Origin: Reticulitermes lucifugus
Taxonomy: Eukaryota; Arthropoda; Insecta; Blattodea; Rhinotermitidae
Assembly (NCBI GenBank): GCA_026260175.1
Contig: JAKCWW010000402.1
Coordinates: forward strand, 40,190-62,528
Length of the DNA stretch: 22,339 nt
Direction: 5' to 3'
Position numbers and translations under genes: made by a program. Below, in pieces: positions 1 to 9,233 of this stretch. The notes beneath the pieces were generated by a model that searched no databases, was not told where the DNA came from, and saw only the letters and a program-made list of their open reading frames with translations. Within the stretch, counting starts at the first letter, position 1, and the number at the start of each line of letters is the position of its first letter.

Positions 1-231
1 GGGGACAAAAGGAATGTGATCAATCGAAAACACGGGGACAAAAGGAATGTGATCAATCGAAAACATGGTGACAAAAGGAATTTGATCAATCGAAAACACG
101 GGGACAAAAGGAATGTGATCAATCGAAAACACGGGGGCAAAAGGAATGTGATCAATCGAAAACACGGGGGCAAAAGGAAAGTGACCAATCGGAAACACAG
201 GGACAAAAGGAATTTGACAAATAGGACATAC
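1..231. repeat. 33-bp minisatellite, seven visible copies
   Basis: Seven head-to-tail copies of a 33-bp unit beginning ggggacaaaaggaatgtgat, with only scattered substitutions and no spacers. The array is cut by the left edge, so its true length is unknown. Because 33 is divisible by three, one plus frame stays open and would read INRKHGDKRNV repeatedly. I regard this as a by-product of the period and do not call a gene. Confidence 0.95.
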
Positions 232-302
232 CAGGACACAAGAGGGGTTACTGGTCCGGCCCGGGTTCCATCCGCTTGCATTCCCTTGGAGGGATTTAGG
301 AA

Positions 303-611
303 AGCCAAATCGGGCTACAGCATGTTTTGGAAAGATTTGAAAGGGCCAATTTACAATTGCAGCCTAGTAAATGTGTATTCGCACAAAGTGAAGTGCAATA
401 CTTGGGTTATGTTATCTCTAGAGATGGAATTGTACCTTCACCTGATAAGGTTAGGTCAGTAAGAGATTATCCTAGACCCACAACGGTGACAGAAATTAGA
501 TCCTTTATAGGACTAGCTTCGTTTTACAGAAGATTAGTGCCGAAGTTTGCAGAGATTGCAAAGCCGTTAACTGAACTCATGAGGAAAGATGAGAAATTTC
601 AGTGGGGAGAT
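303..611 (+). mobile_element. Ty3/gypsy retrotransposon pol fragment (end of reverse transcriptase into RNase H)
   Basis: One frame from about 303 reads LQHVLERFERANLQLQPSKC, then the palm/thumb motif VQYLGYVISRDG, then RSFIGLASFYRRLVPKFAEI and AKPLTELMRKDEKFQWG. These are the standard conserved blocks of Ty3/gypsy polymerases between RT domain 7 and the start of RNase H. Homology stops abruptly after FQWG at about 611, and a TGA follows at 615-617. The catalytic YxDD block is upstream of the visible homology and absent. It is a dead fragment of a larger element. The adjacent minisatellite may lie in or next to the same element. Confidence 0.9.
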
Positions 612-915
612 ATCTGAATACAAAGAACAGTGACACAGCCGAATATCACGGTCTAGTTATGGCACTTCATTGTAGTTCGGAGGGCCAGGCTTTCAAATTT
701 TGCTACGACCCATATATTGACAATTTCCTTTTTTCCCTTCAGGCAAATTCCTGGATAGAACCTGAAGACAGGTCACGACCGCCTCCTTCCATATCCGTTC
801 CAATTTATTATCTGCTAATCACCCTACTATTCGACTCTATACAATCTTGGCAGTTTATAGCTTTTTTTTAAATCGACCAAGAATAGAATTAACGAAACAG
901 TGCAAGAACATTAAA
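612..915. other. Unassigned stretch after the gypsy fragment
   Basis: An open plus frame runs 602-871 but shows no motif I recognise, no compositional bias and no continuation of the RNase H domain. I see nothing else supportable. Confidence 0.4.
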
Positions 916-1560
916 TTTTGAGGGGTAAAATTATGCGGGACCCTAAAATACATGACGTAAAAGTAAATGTGATTTTAAGCGCGTTCGCAAAATTAAGAAA
1001 AGCGACTGTTAGCTTCGTCATGTCTGTCTGTCCGTCCGTCTGCATGGAACTCGGCTCCCACTCGACGGATTTTCATAAAATTTTATATTTTAGGATTTTT
1101 CGAAAATATTTCGAGAAACTTCGAGTTTCATTAAAATCTGACAAGAATAACAGGTACTTTACATGACGACCTATGTACATTTATGACAATATCTCGCTGA
1201 ATTCTTCTTAGAATGAGAAATGTTTCGGTCAAAAGTTCTAGAGGAAATCAGAACACACATTTTATGTTCAATTACTTTTTTTCCGAAAATCGTACCGTTT
1301 ATGAGATAATGTGGAAAAATATGGTACAGCCAGACAGGCCACAGATTACAATATAATACGGCGCATGCGCTTTGCATGCTGGATAACTAGGGCTGTGCGG
1401 ACACACACTCACAATATGTAACACTGCTTTTCCAAGGCTACAACAGTTGCACGAACGCCCCTCAATGTTACGTTATATGTACACTGACTCTCTTGTTTCT
1501 AATACAATTTTACCGTGTACTCCAATTTTATCAACTAATACCAAAAATAAGGTACATATT
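916..1560 (+). repeat. Dispersed arthropod-type repeat
   Basis: The short open frame 918-1166 contains RKATVSFVMSVCPSVCMELG, then DFHKI and SLKSDKNNRYFT. I recall this pattern from spurious predicted proteins across many invertebrate genomes, where it marks a high-copy interspersed repeat. The DNA includes a tgtctgtctgtccgtccgtc run and continues to about 1560 (gcgcatgcgctttgcatgct, then cctcaatgttacgttatatg). No coding function is proposed. Class is unknown to me, and the boundaries are estimates. Confidence 0.55.
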
Positions 1561-1596
1561 ACGGATCACAGAAACATTTATTACTGAAGCTCTGCA

Positions 1597-1627
1597 ACAT
1601 GTTTCGGCATTCCTGTCCATTTTCAGG
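1597..1627 (-). other. Short conserved motif CCTGAAAATGG...CCGAAACATGT
   Basis: The minus strand carries CCTGAAAATGG, nine bases, then CCGAAACATGT. The same layout occurs at the centre of the palindrome at 12961-13120. It is probably a repeat terminus or hairpin loop. It sits just after the dispersed repeat ending near 1560. Confidence 0.45.
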
Positions 1628-1639
1628 TATAACACTTAG

Positions 1640-1895
1640 TACAAAAAGGTCCTCAAGACTATTACATATTTGACAACAATAGAAGGAACAAGTACAGTAA
1701 ATAAATAGAACCTGATGTAGTTAAGAAATAAAACAGTAAAAATTCCTCATGTAAATTAATGTCAAAACGTGTGTTGTTCAGCGTATTTTGAACTTGAGCT
1801 GAAAAATCGCAAAAGTCGCTAAAGGGCCCCATCTTTCTTAGTGTTGGCTGACCTGTCAATAACCACATTACTACAACTTCCCAAGTTACGCCTGA
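1640..1895. other. Unassigned stretch
   Basis: AT-rich sequence without recognisable gene, repeat unit or RNA. Short open frames on both strands look random. Confidence 0.4.
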
Positions 1896-2050
1896 CGAGT
1901 GGAGTGATGGCTGCAGAGCGGAGGGTCTACCCAAGCGTGACGGCGTCGCTCCGCCGGTTCATTGATTCCGAGGCGGCGGGCGCGCGCGCAATACTGGCGC
2001 AACGTGTCGCAGAGGCACTGCAGCTGCCCCCTCCCCCTCCCCCATTGTAA
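1896..2050. other. CpG-rich patch in AT-rich surroundings
   Basis: A sharp local rise in G+C and CpG, including gaggcggcgggcgcgcgcgc and a pyrimidine run gccccctccccctccccc just before 2047. Both strands have short open frames. The plus one encodes an alanine/arginine-rich peptide ending in a proline run. It could be a fragment of a CpG-rich promoter or exon, or part of a repeat. There is no evidence to choose. Confidence 0.4.
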
Positions 2051-2346
2051 CGTACGGTAAAAATACACGCACACACAAGTCCGCAGTAAAAAAATGCCTC
2101 CTCCTCATGAATCCGACAAGTTGGATATATTCAGCTGCTGTATTCAACAGTTTGGTTACCTCCAACAAAAGTTCAGAGCCAAACTTTTTAAATGTACTTG
2201 TTATTGTTCTTAATTGCCCTCTTCAGAACGAAACCGAGTCGGGGAACACGGCTCATAAATTAAAAACTCCGCTGGTATGGAAACCATGCCGTTGGGAAAT
2301 AATAAGAAACAAGTCTTTGTTCACTTCAGCCAGATGATTGCACGCG
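2051..2346. other. Unassigned stretch
   Basis: Nothing recognisable. It includes a short acacacac tract near 2068. Confidence 0.35.
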
Positions 2347-2382
2347 ATTATTATTATCATCATTATTACTATTATTATTATT
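2347..2382 (+). repeat. (ATT)n microsatellite
   Basis: Imperfect ATT/ATC triplet run of about 36 bp. Confidence 0.9.
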
Positions 2383-2593
2383 TACCTTATATAATACCTT
2401 AAGTGTGAATCACACGTTGGTTCTCTGCGAGATATGCGATGAGGCAGAAGAAACATGTGAGCAGCGAGCATATAATACAACACGGCACAACCAGATGGCA
2501 GTGCAATGGCGCGTGAATATTATGACGACCCGTGGTTTGTTGTTTAATAAGGCTTAGCTTTCCCCGTGCTGAATTCGGTATAACGGATAATAG
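2383..2593. other. Unassigned stretch
   Basis: No gene or repeat recognised. The minus frame 2399-2596 shows no motif. Confidence 0.35.
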
Positions 2594-2840
2594 CATGAAG
2601 GCGTATTATGGAGTGGAGCTGTAGCTCCACGCATTCTTAACCTTGGCATTAGATGGAAGAGAATGGCCAGTTTAAAGTCTCGGCCGCTTTACCACCTCCC
2701 CCCACCGGTTCCCATTAAACAGGAGTTTCGCGGGAGGAGGGGGGGGCCAAACCCCTTCTGGATGCTGTAGAAAAGAGAAAAATCTCCAGTCGTCCGGCCT
2801 GTAGCCTAGTCACTATACTGACTGAGCTACAGCAGGTTAT
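2594..2840 (-). mobile_element. tRNA-derived SINE, family A, minus orientation
   Basis: On the minus strand the head reads CTGTAGCTCAGTCAGTATAG, a box A-like tRNA start. The tail ends in a GCCTTCATG-type block. It is colinear with the plus-strand copy at 7601-7880: an A/T-rich block around the ggagatttt motif, a ccaccggttcccatt segment, then the accttggca and catgaaggc tail. The box B region is degraded here. An 8-bp perfect hairpin (gtggagct/agctccac, 2613-2630) lies in its tail. Confidence 0.7.
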
Positions 2841-3160
2841 AAAAACTGCTTCAGTTGTAGTTACTCGTCACTAAAAATTATTAGGATGGGATTAAACTGG
2901 CGGGGCATGTGGCATGAATGGAGCAGATTAGAAATGCGTACAAAAGTTTGGTTGGAACACCTGAAGTGAAGGAAACTTTTGTAACATGTGGTCATACACG
3001 GCAAAATAATATTAAAGTGGATCTTACAGACATAGGATGGGAGGGTCTGGATTTATTTGAGTCACGACAGGGGCCAGTCAGCCTTCATTGGCATTATTGA
3101 GCACGGTATTGAAGGAAAGTCCTGGCATAATACGGCGCAATAACATCCCAGCTGCAAACA
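2841..3160. other. Unassigned stretch
   Basis: A short open plus frame at 2918-3100 has no recognisable motif. Nothing else seen. Confidence 0.35.
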
Positions 3161-3167
3161 GTGAACA

Positions 3168-3270
3168 TGGATGCGACGCCATGCAATCTGGTAGTTACAG
3201 GCGTTTCGGATAAACCTGCCGCCTTCACCTTCAGGGTATCTTCCTACCAGACTATACGGCATCACATCCA
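3168..3270. repeat. Fold-back (inverted-repeat) element
   Basis: Left arm TGGATGCGACGCCATGCAAT... (3168-3193) and right arm (3245-3270) are inverted copies, 20 of 26 positions matching. The arm sequence (GGATGTGA.GCCAT....TTTGGTA) is shared by the elements at 10078, 13284, 16516 and 20977, so this is one family of non-coding fold-back elements. Confidence 0.7.
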
Positions 3271-3339
3271 AGATTATAGCCATCTAGTATCCCGGTACTT
3301 GCCTGTATTGGACAAGAAAACCATGAAATACGCATTCAG

Positions 3340-3440
3340 GGTAGTCAGTCTTCGGCCCGGGATTTGAACCCGGGACCTCCCAAATACGATGCAAGAATGC
3401 TGGTGCCTACCCCGGCTTCGGATCCCCCACAAACGACACT
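3340..3440 (-). mobile_element. tRNA-derived SINE head, minus orientation
   Basis: The minus strand contains a perfect tRNA T-arm-like hairpin, CCCGGGTTCAAATCCCGGG (3356-3374), with a box B core GGTTCAAATCC. No full tRNA cloverleaf or anticodon arm can be drawn around it, so it is best read as a SINE or tRNA pseudogene fragment. Confidence 0.6.
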
Positions 3441-4106
3441 CTCAGACCTCAATCTGTCTATATTTTTTCATTTAATACGACACCCCAAGTTTTACACCCA
3501 TACAAAACATGCCCAGAAGACCAATCTAAAAATATCTGTGGAAAGAAATGTCTTGAGAAACGTGACGTCATATTTACCGGTGCGCACATATGCCGACGTT
3601 TCTGTGGAACCTGCACAGTACATCCCATACGACAGTACTACCGACTCGAAATCTCATATAAACATCTGTTCAAAACTGAAGATGGCCACAACGATAATGC
3701 AAGCTTGTTTAGCAACGAATGCGCGTGGCTCAGGTGCACGGGCCGGTCTAGTCCATATTAGTGCTGCCTTGCGATATCACACAGAACGATACAAATAATC
3801 GATTGGCTGTGCGGTCTGCAGCGCCATCATGGCAGGAGATAGTCCCCAACTGATTATACTGCAGAGAGAGGGCATGGGTCAGAGAGTACCTCGTGCCTGT
3901 GGGGCTGCAGGCAGCAGCAAATCACAATCTAAACCAGTGGCCAGCAACCTTCTGGGTACGAGGGCCAAATCAAGACCAAAAAAAAATGTATGTGAGCCAC
4001 ATTAAAAATAACACCTGCATTTTTTTATTTATGTCATTAATGAACCCTGTCGTGAATAGTGCCAATAGTAGAGTGGTTAAACTTACTTGAAATTAATCTT
4101 AGAAAT
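3441..4106. other. Unassigned stretch
   Basis: The longest open frame (3364-3798, plus, 144 codons) starts inside the SINE remnant and has no recognisable domain. I do not call it a gene. The rest shows nothing. Confidence 0.4.
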
Positions 4107-4348
4107 GCCGATCTCGGTGGCCGCGCGGTCTAAGACGTGGGTCTGCGGCCGCTCGCTTGCTGGGATTGTGAGTTCGAATCCCGCCGGAGGCATGGATGTC
4201 TGTCTCTGCGTCAGGCTGATCACTCGTCCAGAGGAGTCCTACCGAGTGTGGTGTGTCCAACCGAGTGTGATCGTGAAGCCTTGATATTGAGGATGCCCTG
4301 GCCCACTACGAGCTGTTACGCCATGGGGGAAAAAAAAAATCTAAAAAA
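4107..4348 (+). mobile_element. tRNA-derived SINE, family B, copy 1
   Basis: The head is strongly tRNA-like: box A TGGCCGCGCGG at 4118-4128 and box B AGTTCGAATCCC at 4171-4182. A tRNA-unrelated body follows (ctgatcactcgtccagagga) and then ccatggggg and an A-rich tail to about 4348. A second, more diverged copy is at 14708-14945. The head resembles Leu/Ser-type tRNA in the box A region. Internal boxes imply RNA polymerase III transcription when the element was active. Confidence 0.85.
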
Positions 4349-4610
4349 ATAGCTAATGGTACAAAATGTGAAACTAATCTTCTTACCTAATAAGTCCTTA
4401 CTTGTGTCTCTTTTGTAATAAATTCTTACAAAAACGACCTGAGCACACACAAATAATTTTATTTGCGTTCCATTTGTCCTTCCCCTTGCACCTGCTTATT
4501 CACCGTTCACCACTGTCACGAACTTCACTAACAAAACTGACACTGCTTATTGGTCACAAAATATTAATATCTGGGAGATACTTGAGAAGCTGCATCACGA
4601 AGATGGAACT
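4349..4610. other. Unassigned stretch
   Basis: Nothing recognisable. Confidence 0.35.
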
Positions 4611-4730
4611 TGTACTTATATTTTGGTATGAAAGGTACGTTGTACTTATATTTTGGTATGAAAGGTACGTTGTACTTATATTTTGGTATGAAAGGTACGT
4701 TGTACTTATATTTTGGTATGAAAGGTACGT
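4611..4730. repeat. 30-bp tandem repeat, four perfect copies
   Basis: Four identical head-to-tail copies of a 30-bp unit starting tgtacttatattttggtatg, followed by a six-base partial copy. Zero differences among copies implies recent expansion or ongoing homogenisation. The period is divisible by three, so both strands stay open (LIFWYERYVV on plus). This is not evidence of coding. Confidence 0.97.
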
Positions 4731-4736
4731 TGTACT

Positions 4737-5104
4737 CTCAATCATACGTGTTTTTGAATAATATATTTATATTAATGCGGATAAAATAATTACTCGTCGA
4801 ATTTTATTTTTCTGTTTCGTGTTTCTGAAATCAGATGGCTGGCCGCATTGCAAAGGTAGAAGGGCCGTATTTTTCGCATCGTTGATCAAAAACCTCTCAA
4901 ACGCGGCCGCGTTAATGAAATACAATTTTTATATCAAACCGGGAGTGCCCCGGTCGCCAGCTCGCCCGGGCGACTAAATTTTGTACGATGGCGCCTAATA
5001 TTTGTGGGTTCTCAGTACGGAACGTAGGTCATGTCACCCTTCTGGCGTCGACAAATTTGAGGTGGCTCTTACCGACTTCTGGAAAATTTGTCCCCTTAAT
5101 GAAT
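4737..5104. other. Unassigned stretch with GC-rich islets
   Basis: Contains a palindromic acgcggccgcgt-like site near 4900 and cgcccgggcg near 4965. It resembles repeat or LTR sequence in texture, but I cannot assign it. Confidence 0.35.
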
Positions 5105-5370
5105 TAACCACCCCATCGTGAATAAGTACCTAAGAGAGACAGTGTTCTATGTTGTGGGTTACTTAACGACACTGACCTCTCTACATCATATGGCATTGAC
5201 GTAATGAATGAATACGGAACAATGGCGGAATAATAATTGACGGGGGAAACCCCAAATACTCGAAGAAAACCCTGACCCAGTACCACTTCGTCCACCATAA
5301 ATCCTACAAGCACTGCCCTGAGACTGGCAGTACCAAGCCGGTAACTAATCGCCTGAGCTATGGCGCAGTA
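5105..5370 (-). mobile_element. Probable SINE, minus orientation
   Basis: The minus strand begins with a box A-like GCCATAGCTCAGGCGATTAG (5363-5344). A GTACTGCCAGTCTC segment and a non-coding body run down to about 5105. Box B is degraded. Confidence 0.45.
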
Positions 5371-5479
5371 ATACTCGAAATTTCGACAGCCTTAGCCCAG
5401 GAAACGGCTTCTAGGACCCCGTGAAAAGGAAGGTGTGTGGGCCTGGATGCTGTACGAACGGTGTCATGAGCACAATCTC

Positions 5480-5660
5480 TGACCTCCCCGGGAATCGAAA
5501 CCCGGTCGCCCAACCCGCATCATGATCATTATACAGTGTCCCCAGGCACGGCAGCTGTCACGGGATGGCCCGGCAGATGCAGGCTTTAAGCGATAAGGAT
5601 GCCGAGCTCGGGGACACGATAAAAGGGACATCGTGTACCGAGGCACTCGGATTCCTCGAG
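5480..5660 (-). mobile_element. tRNA-derived SINE or tRNA pseudogene, minus orientation
   Basis: The minus strand has a T-arm-like CCGGGTTTCGATTCCCGGG preceded by CACTGTATAATGATCATGAT, a D-arm-like stretch resembling Asp/Glu tRNAs. The anticodon stem cannot be formed, so it is not called as a functional tRNA. Confidence 0.55.
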
Positions 5661-5739
5661 CTGCGTCACGTTATTAGCACATAACACCGACGTCTAGGAA
5701 AGAAGTATTCCTTCTTCAGGGCTAATAACGCTGAACTGT

Positions 5740-5830
5740 TCCGGGGGTCTCAAATTCAAATGTTATGAGGGCCAAACAATTTTGAACATTAACAAGGGCC
5801 ACGCGTCATTTTGATAAATAAAATAGCTTA
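5740..5830. mobile_element. Possible hAT-type terminal fragment
   Basis: The stretch gggggtctcaaattcaaatg followed by gagggccaaacaattttgaa resembles the ends of non-autonomous hAT elements. No second inverted end or 8-bp target duplication was found, so this is weak. Confidence 0.25.
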
Positions 5831-6225
5831 AATATTTGGTTTCAAATTAAACGCGTCATTAAGAATAGTTTATACCTCTAGTAACAAAACTGAAACATAT
5901 GAATGAAATGGAATTACGGCGTCACGTGGAGCCAATTGTGTTCGCCGCCTTCCTCATCGTTGACAACAAACGGTAGACAACCTCGGAGACTCCTCTGAAG
6001 GTCGCTACTGGTCTGCACAAGTTGTTTGTGTCGTAGTCTTTGTTCCACATTCACTCTGTACCCCACAATAAAACGATCTTTCAAAACGCATGTGTTGTGT
6101 AGCCTCCTACCAGTAGCTCCTGTAAATATACCCATACCTAATCGCAACGTTTATAAGTCCATGCCACATACTTTCACACATATAAACTCTATTGCCCAAC
6201 GTTTCCACATTTTTGCCCCAGGACC
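5831..6225. other. Unassigned stretch
   Basis: Short open frames on both strands (5914-6147 minus, 6026-6244 plus) lack recognisable motifs. It may be upstream sequence of the LINE-like element that ends near 6411. Confidence 0.3.
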
Positions 6226-6411
6226 CAAAACTAAGCGGCGATAGTGTAGCTCCCACCTCATAAGTTCGCGCATTTGCCACATTTTTGTTACTGATCACAG
6301 GACATTTAAAATGTATGACAAATATAATGACCTCCAATGGCATAACGTTCATACAAAATTTCGTGAAAATCAGTCAATCGGTTCAAAAGACACACACACA
6401 CACACACACAC
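6226..6411 (+). mobile_element. LINE-type 3' end, copy 1, ending in (AC)n
   Basis: Shares gtagctcccacctcataagtt, gttactgatcacaggaca, the ggcataacgttcatacaaaa block and aaaatcagtcaatcggttca with 15410-15560. A block reading 'AAAATCAGTCAAT..GTT' before a simple-repeat tail is typical of insect non-LTR retrotransposon 3' ends. The tail here is (AC)n at 6390-6411. Confidence 0.6.
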
Positions 6412-6440
6412 GTACACTCTCTCCCTCGCTCTGGCTCATA

Positions 6441-6464
6441 AAAAAGAAAGAAAGAAAGAAAAAG
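6441..6464 (+). repeat. (AAAG)n microsatellite
   Basis: Short AAAG run about 30 bp beyond the (AC)n tract. Confidence 0.85.
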
Positions 6465-6991
6465 GGACGGTTGACGAACATGAACACGCACATGCACACA
6501 GTCACTCTAAGAAGAAAAAGTGGGATTTATCCTTTGGAAACGTGTCCACGAGTTAAGAAATTATGTCTTGAGCTTTTTGCTTCAACAGAAGTACCAACTA
6601 TACATTCCCTTTGCAATTTCAGAACTCCTCAATCAACCTGTCTGCTGTCAGAACAGTCAGTGGTCACTTGTTGCATTGATGCATTTTTAAAAAGTCAGCA
6701 GGGCAGAAAACCAAAGACAGATTGCTATGTGCTTAGAAACATGTCAGGCTGATCTTCAGCAAAATAAGACTTCCACAGGTACTGTACTATCAGCTATATG
6801 TAAATGTGGACACAGCATAAGGCACAGAACGTTACTGCTGGCTGAAATAAACAATTTCATGAGACAGACCTTCCAATACATGGGGGTATAATGACAGGAC
6901 CACATGCAGTACTACACTAACCTTTTGCAACAGGCATTAAATACATCCATACTGCACTTACCGAAGACGAAGAGCACATTCACTTCACATT
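6465..6991. other. Unassigned stretch
   Basis: The plus frame 6285-6752 (155 codons) runs through microsatellites and shows no domain. Nothing else recognised. Confidence 0.4.
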
Positions 6992-7183
6992 TACCGCCAT
7001 TTTGTGGTTGAGTTCACTCTAATTGCACCAGATGTCACGTGCATACAGTCTACTACTAACAGTAAGCATTAGATACACTAGATGGCATACCGCCATTCTT
7101 TGGTTGAGTTCACTCTAATTGCACCAGATGTCACGTGCATACAGTCTACTACTAACAGTAAGCATTAGCTACACTAGATGGCA
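6992..7183. repeat. 96-bp tandem duplication
   Basis: Units 6992-7087 and 7088-7183 both begin taccgccatt and end actagatggca-like. They differ at about three positions of 96. The unit contains cagatgtcacgtgcatacag. The high identity indicates a recent duplication. Confidence 0.95.
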
Positions 7184-7600
7184 GCATATAATTTTAGATC
7201 TAAAATTCACTTGAAGTGGTAAAACATTGAAAGCTATACGTGTGAAAAAAAAAAAACTGGGAATGGTTACAGGAATTTGTTATCATACCTCAAGGGAGAT
7301 CGAAGTACCAGGACATCAATGCAGGGCGAGAAAAGCTCTGAAAGCAGGAGTAAGGAGGGTCAGAATGAATGCAACGCTTCATCCATTTCCTGAAAGATAA
7401 ATCAATCAACATATGCATCAACTCCATGTTAGACGGTCATCATTACGTAACTGAGATTTATTTATTCATCTGTTATAGTGAATTCCATAACGTTACATGC
7501 CCCGATGTTCACAAAAGCCTTAATCGGAGCCTCAGCTGAATGAACCCGTCTCATCTCGACAACCTGTTTCTCAAAGCTTCTTTTTGATGTCAACCTCAAA
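7184..7600. other. Unassigned stretch with candidate poly(A) signals
   Basis: An A-run lies at 7245-7256. On the minus strand two overlapping AATAAA hexamers (7466-7457) could end a long TTC7 3' UTR. Nothing else recognised. Confidence 0.3.
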
Positions 7601-7880
7601 CACAGTGAGCCAGGATAGCATAGTCAGTACAGTGAATAGGCTATGGGCTGAATGATCTGGGGTTCGAATCATGACACAGGCAAGAGATTTATCCCTTCTC
7701 AAAACGTCCAGCCCAGTTCCAGGGCCCAACCAGGATCCTATTCAATCAATAATGGGGGAACTTTTGTGGGGGTAAAGTGATGGGTGGGTGAGATTGACCA
7801 CTCATCTCCATACAGTGCCAAGGTGAAGAATGAGTGAAGCTATACATCTACTCCCTCCACATGCCTTCATGTCATATATA
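7601..7880 (+). mobile_element. tRNA-derived SINE, family A, most complete copy
   Basis: Box A-like ATAGCATAGTCAGTACAG (from 7615) and box B GGTTCGAATC (7661-7670), followed by the family body (ccagttccagggcccaacca, then accactcatctccatacagt) and the tail ccttcatgtcatatata. Other copies are at 2594-2840 (minus), 17925-18012 (plus, 3' part) and 19905-20075 (minus). Confidence 0.8.
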
Positions 7881-7924
7881 GGGACAACTGTTTTACTCGT
7901 ACTGAGACAGTTCAGTCAATAAAA

Positions 7925-7990
7925 TAACTAGCTGCAGGCTGACTCCAAGGTTCAATCCCAGCACAGACAGGCTTTTTCTCATCACCCTTT
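7925..7990 (+). mobile_element. SINE head fragment
   Basis: Box B-like AAGGTTCAATCCCAGC at 7948-7963, with gcacagacagg matching the post-box-B region of family A in layout. Too short to assign firmly. Confidence 0.35.
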
Positions 7991-8311
7991 CCTGACTAGC
8001 TATAGCATCCACCCAGCCTCTAATCAACACGTACTTGACACCCTTTCCCTTTAGGCGAAGTGGCCAAAATTTGAAGCCAAACACTCACTTGTGTAGTGAC
8101 AATGTTAAGAACATGTGGAGCCTTATCTCCGTTCCTTTATGCCCGTATGGTGTTATACTATATTTTACACCATATCTACACCCTGATTTAAGTGGTCTTG
8201 ACCCTCATGAAACTTTTCAATGAAAATGACGTATGCATTTCTTCTTTCTTCCATGCATACTAAGTATAAAGTACTCAAAGAAAGAAATTATTAATCAAAA
8301 TAGCTGACAAT
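7991..8311. other. Unassigned stretch
   Basis: Nothing recognisable. It could be distal TTC7 3' UTR if the 7466 poly(A) signal is used. Confidence 0.3.
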
Positions 8312-9233
8312 TTTAATATGTAAGGATTTCTCTTAAGTTTGATGTAATGGAATTTCTTGTGTTCAACCCATTCCCGTATCAAATAAATACCCTTCAATTT
8401 CATTCCACCAACATTAAGAAATTTTACTTCTATATACAGCTAGATACATGCTTGTATGATACACAACTTTTATATACACATCATACAACAATAAAATACA
8501 TTATGTACAACGAAGGCAAATGAATGTTTGTAAACATGACCATCAGAAAACACTTAAAGAGATATTTTCGGTAAGATTGACTATAGGTACTTTCGGCACA
8601 ATTGGATGGGAAAAAGTATGTAAACAAGAAAATTACAGTTTTAGCACCATGACCCATTCCACCACCCTTATGCCCTTACACCATTGCAAGACCTGTATCA
8701 GGCCATATCAGGTCACTGTCTTCTGCCAACATACAGTGCAGCTGAATCACAACAAGGGAAGTTACAAATCACACGCAGCCCATAAAGACTTTCAGGGCGA
8801 GGAAATGACTGAGATTAAATAAGAGCACAGAGAAAAGCTGATAGTTGCTCAGCGAGTCAAGAAATTCCCTGCCTTTTATGGAATCCAACAGTTACTGCAT
8901 TCACTGGCAAATTTATCCTTGACAAGACAATGTCAGAATAAAGAACGACTACACAAAATCTCTTTATATTCACTTTCAGTATTCATTCAAACTACCATCA
9001 TAATTTGAGAAACTTTAAAATAAATCGAAAATATTGTGCCCTTTATAATCTGTCTTGTGAAAATCCTATGTGCATGTAGATTAAGAAAATGAAGGTAATG
9101 GAATTTTCAAGTAGAGAAGCATAAACTTACATTCCAAATGCAATGTTTATAGAACACAGCAAATCTGGCTGTGTCACAGATTTCTTGAAAATGCAAAAGC
9201 TACAGTCAACCCAATCACAGTTTAACTATGTAC
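8312..9233 (-). other. Putative TTC7 3' UTR / 3' flank, extent uncertain
   Basis: DNA directly downstream of the TGA on the minus strand. No recognisable gene or repeat was seen. The first close polyadenylation-type hexamer I found is ATTAAA (minus strand, 8317-8312), about 0.9 kb past the stop. Overlapping canonical AATAAA signals occur further on at 7466-7457, which would make a 1.8-kb UTR including a SINE. Choosing between them needs transcript data. Confidence 0.3.

Noticed and set aside
1..231. CRISPR array
   Set aside because: Units are directly adjacent with no unique spacers, and the window is clearly eukaryotic.
1..462. Open frame of 148 codons through the 33-bp repeats as a gene
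   Set aside because: It is open because the period is a multiple of three. Its downstream half overlaps the gypsy frame in another phase and has no domain of its own.
2613..2630. Perfect 8-bp hairpin as a terminator or RNA element
   Set aside because: It lies in the tail of a SINE copy and is not shared by the other copies, so it is probably chance.
3356..3374. Functional tRNA genes at the T-arm-like hairpins (3356, 4171, 5488, 7661, 17347)
   Set aside because: Only box A/B or T-arm parts are tRNA-like. None folds into a complete cloverleaf with an anticodon arm and acceptor stem, and several belong to multi-copy SINE families.
3364..3798. 144-codon open frame as a host gene
   Set aside because: It begins inside a tRNA-like SINE remnant and shows no recognisable motif, splice structure or composition bias.
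6285..6752. 155-codon open frame as a host gene
   Set aside because: It runs through a LINE-type 3' end and (AC)n and (AAAG)n microsatellites, which encode simple repeats such as His-Thr runs.
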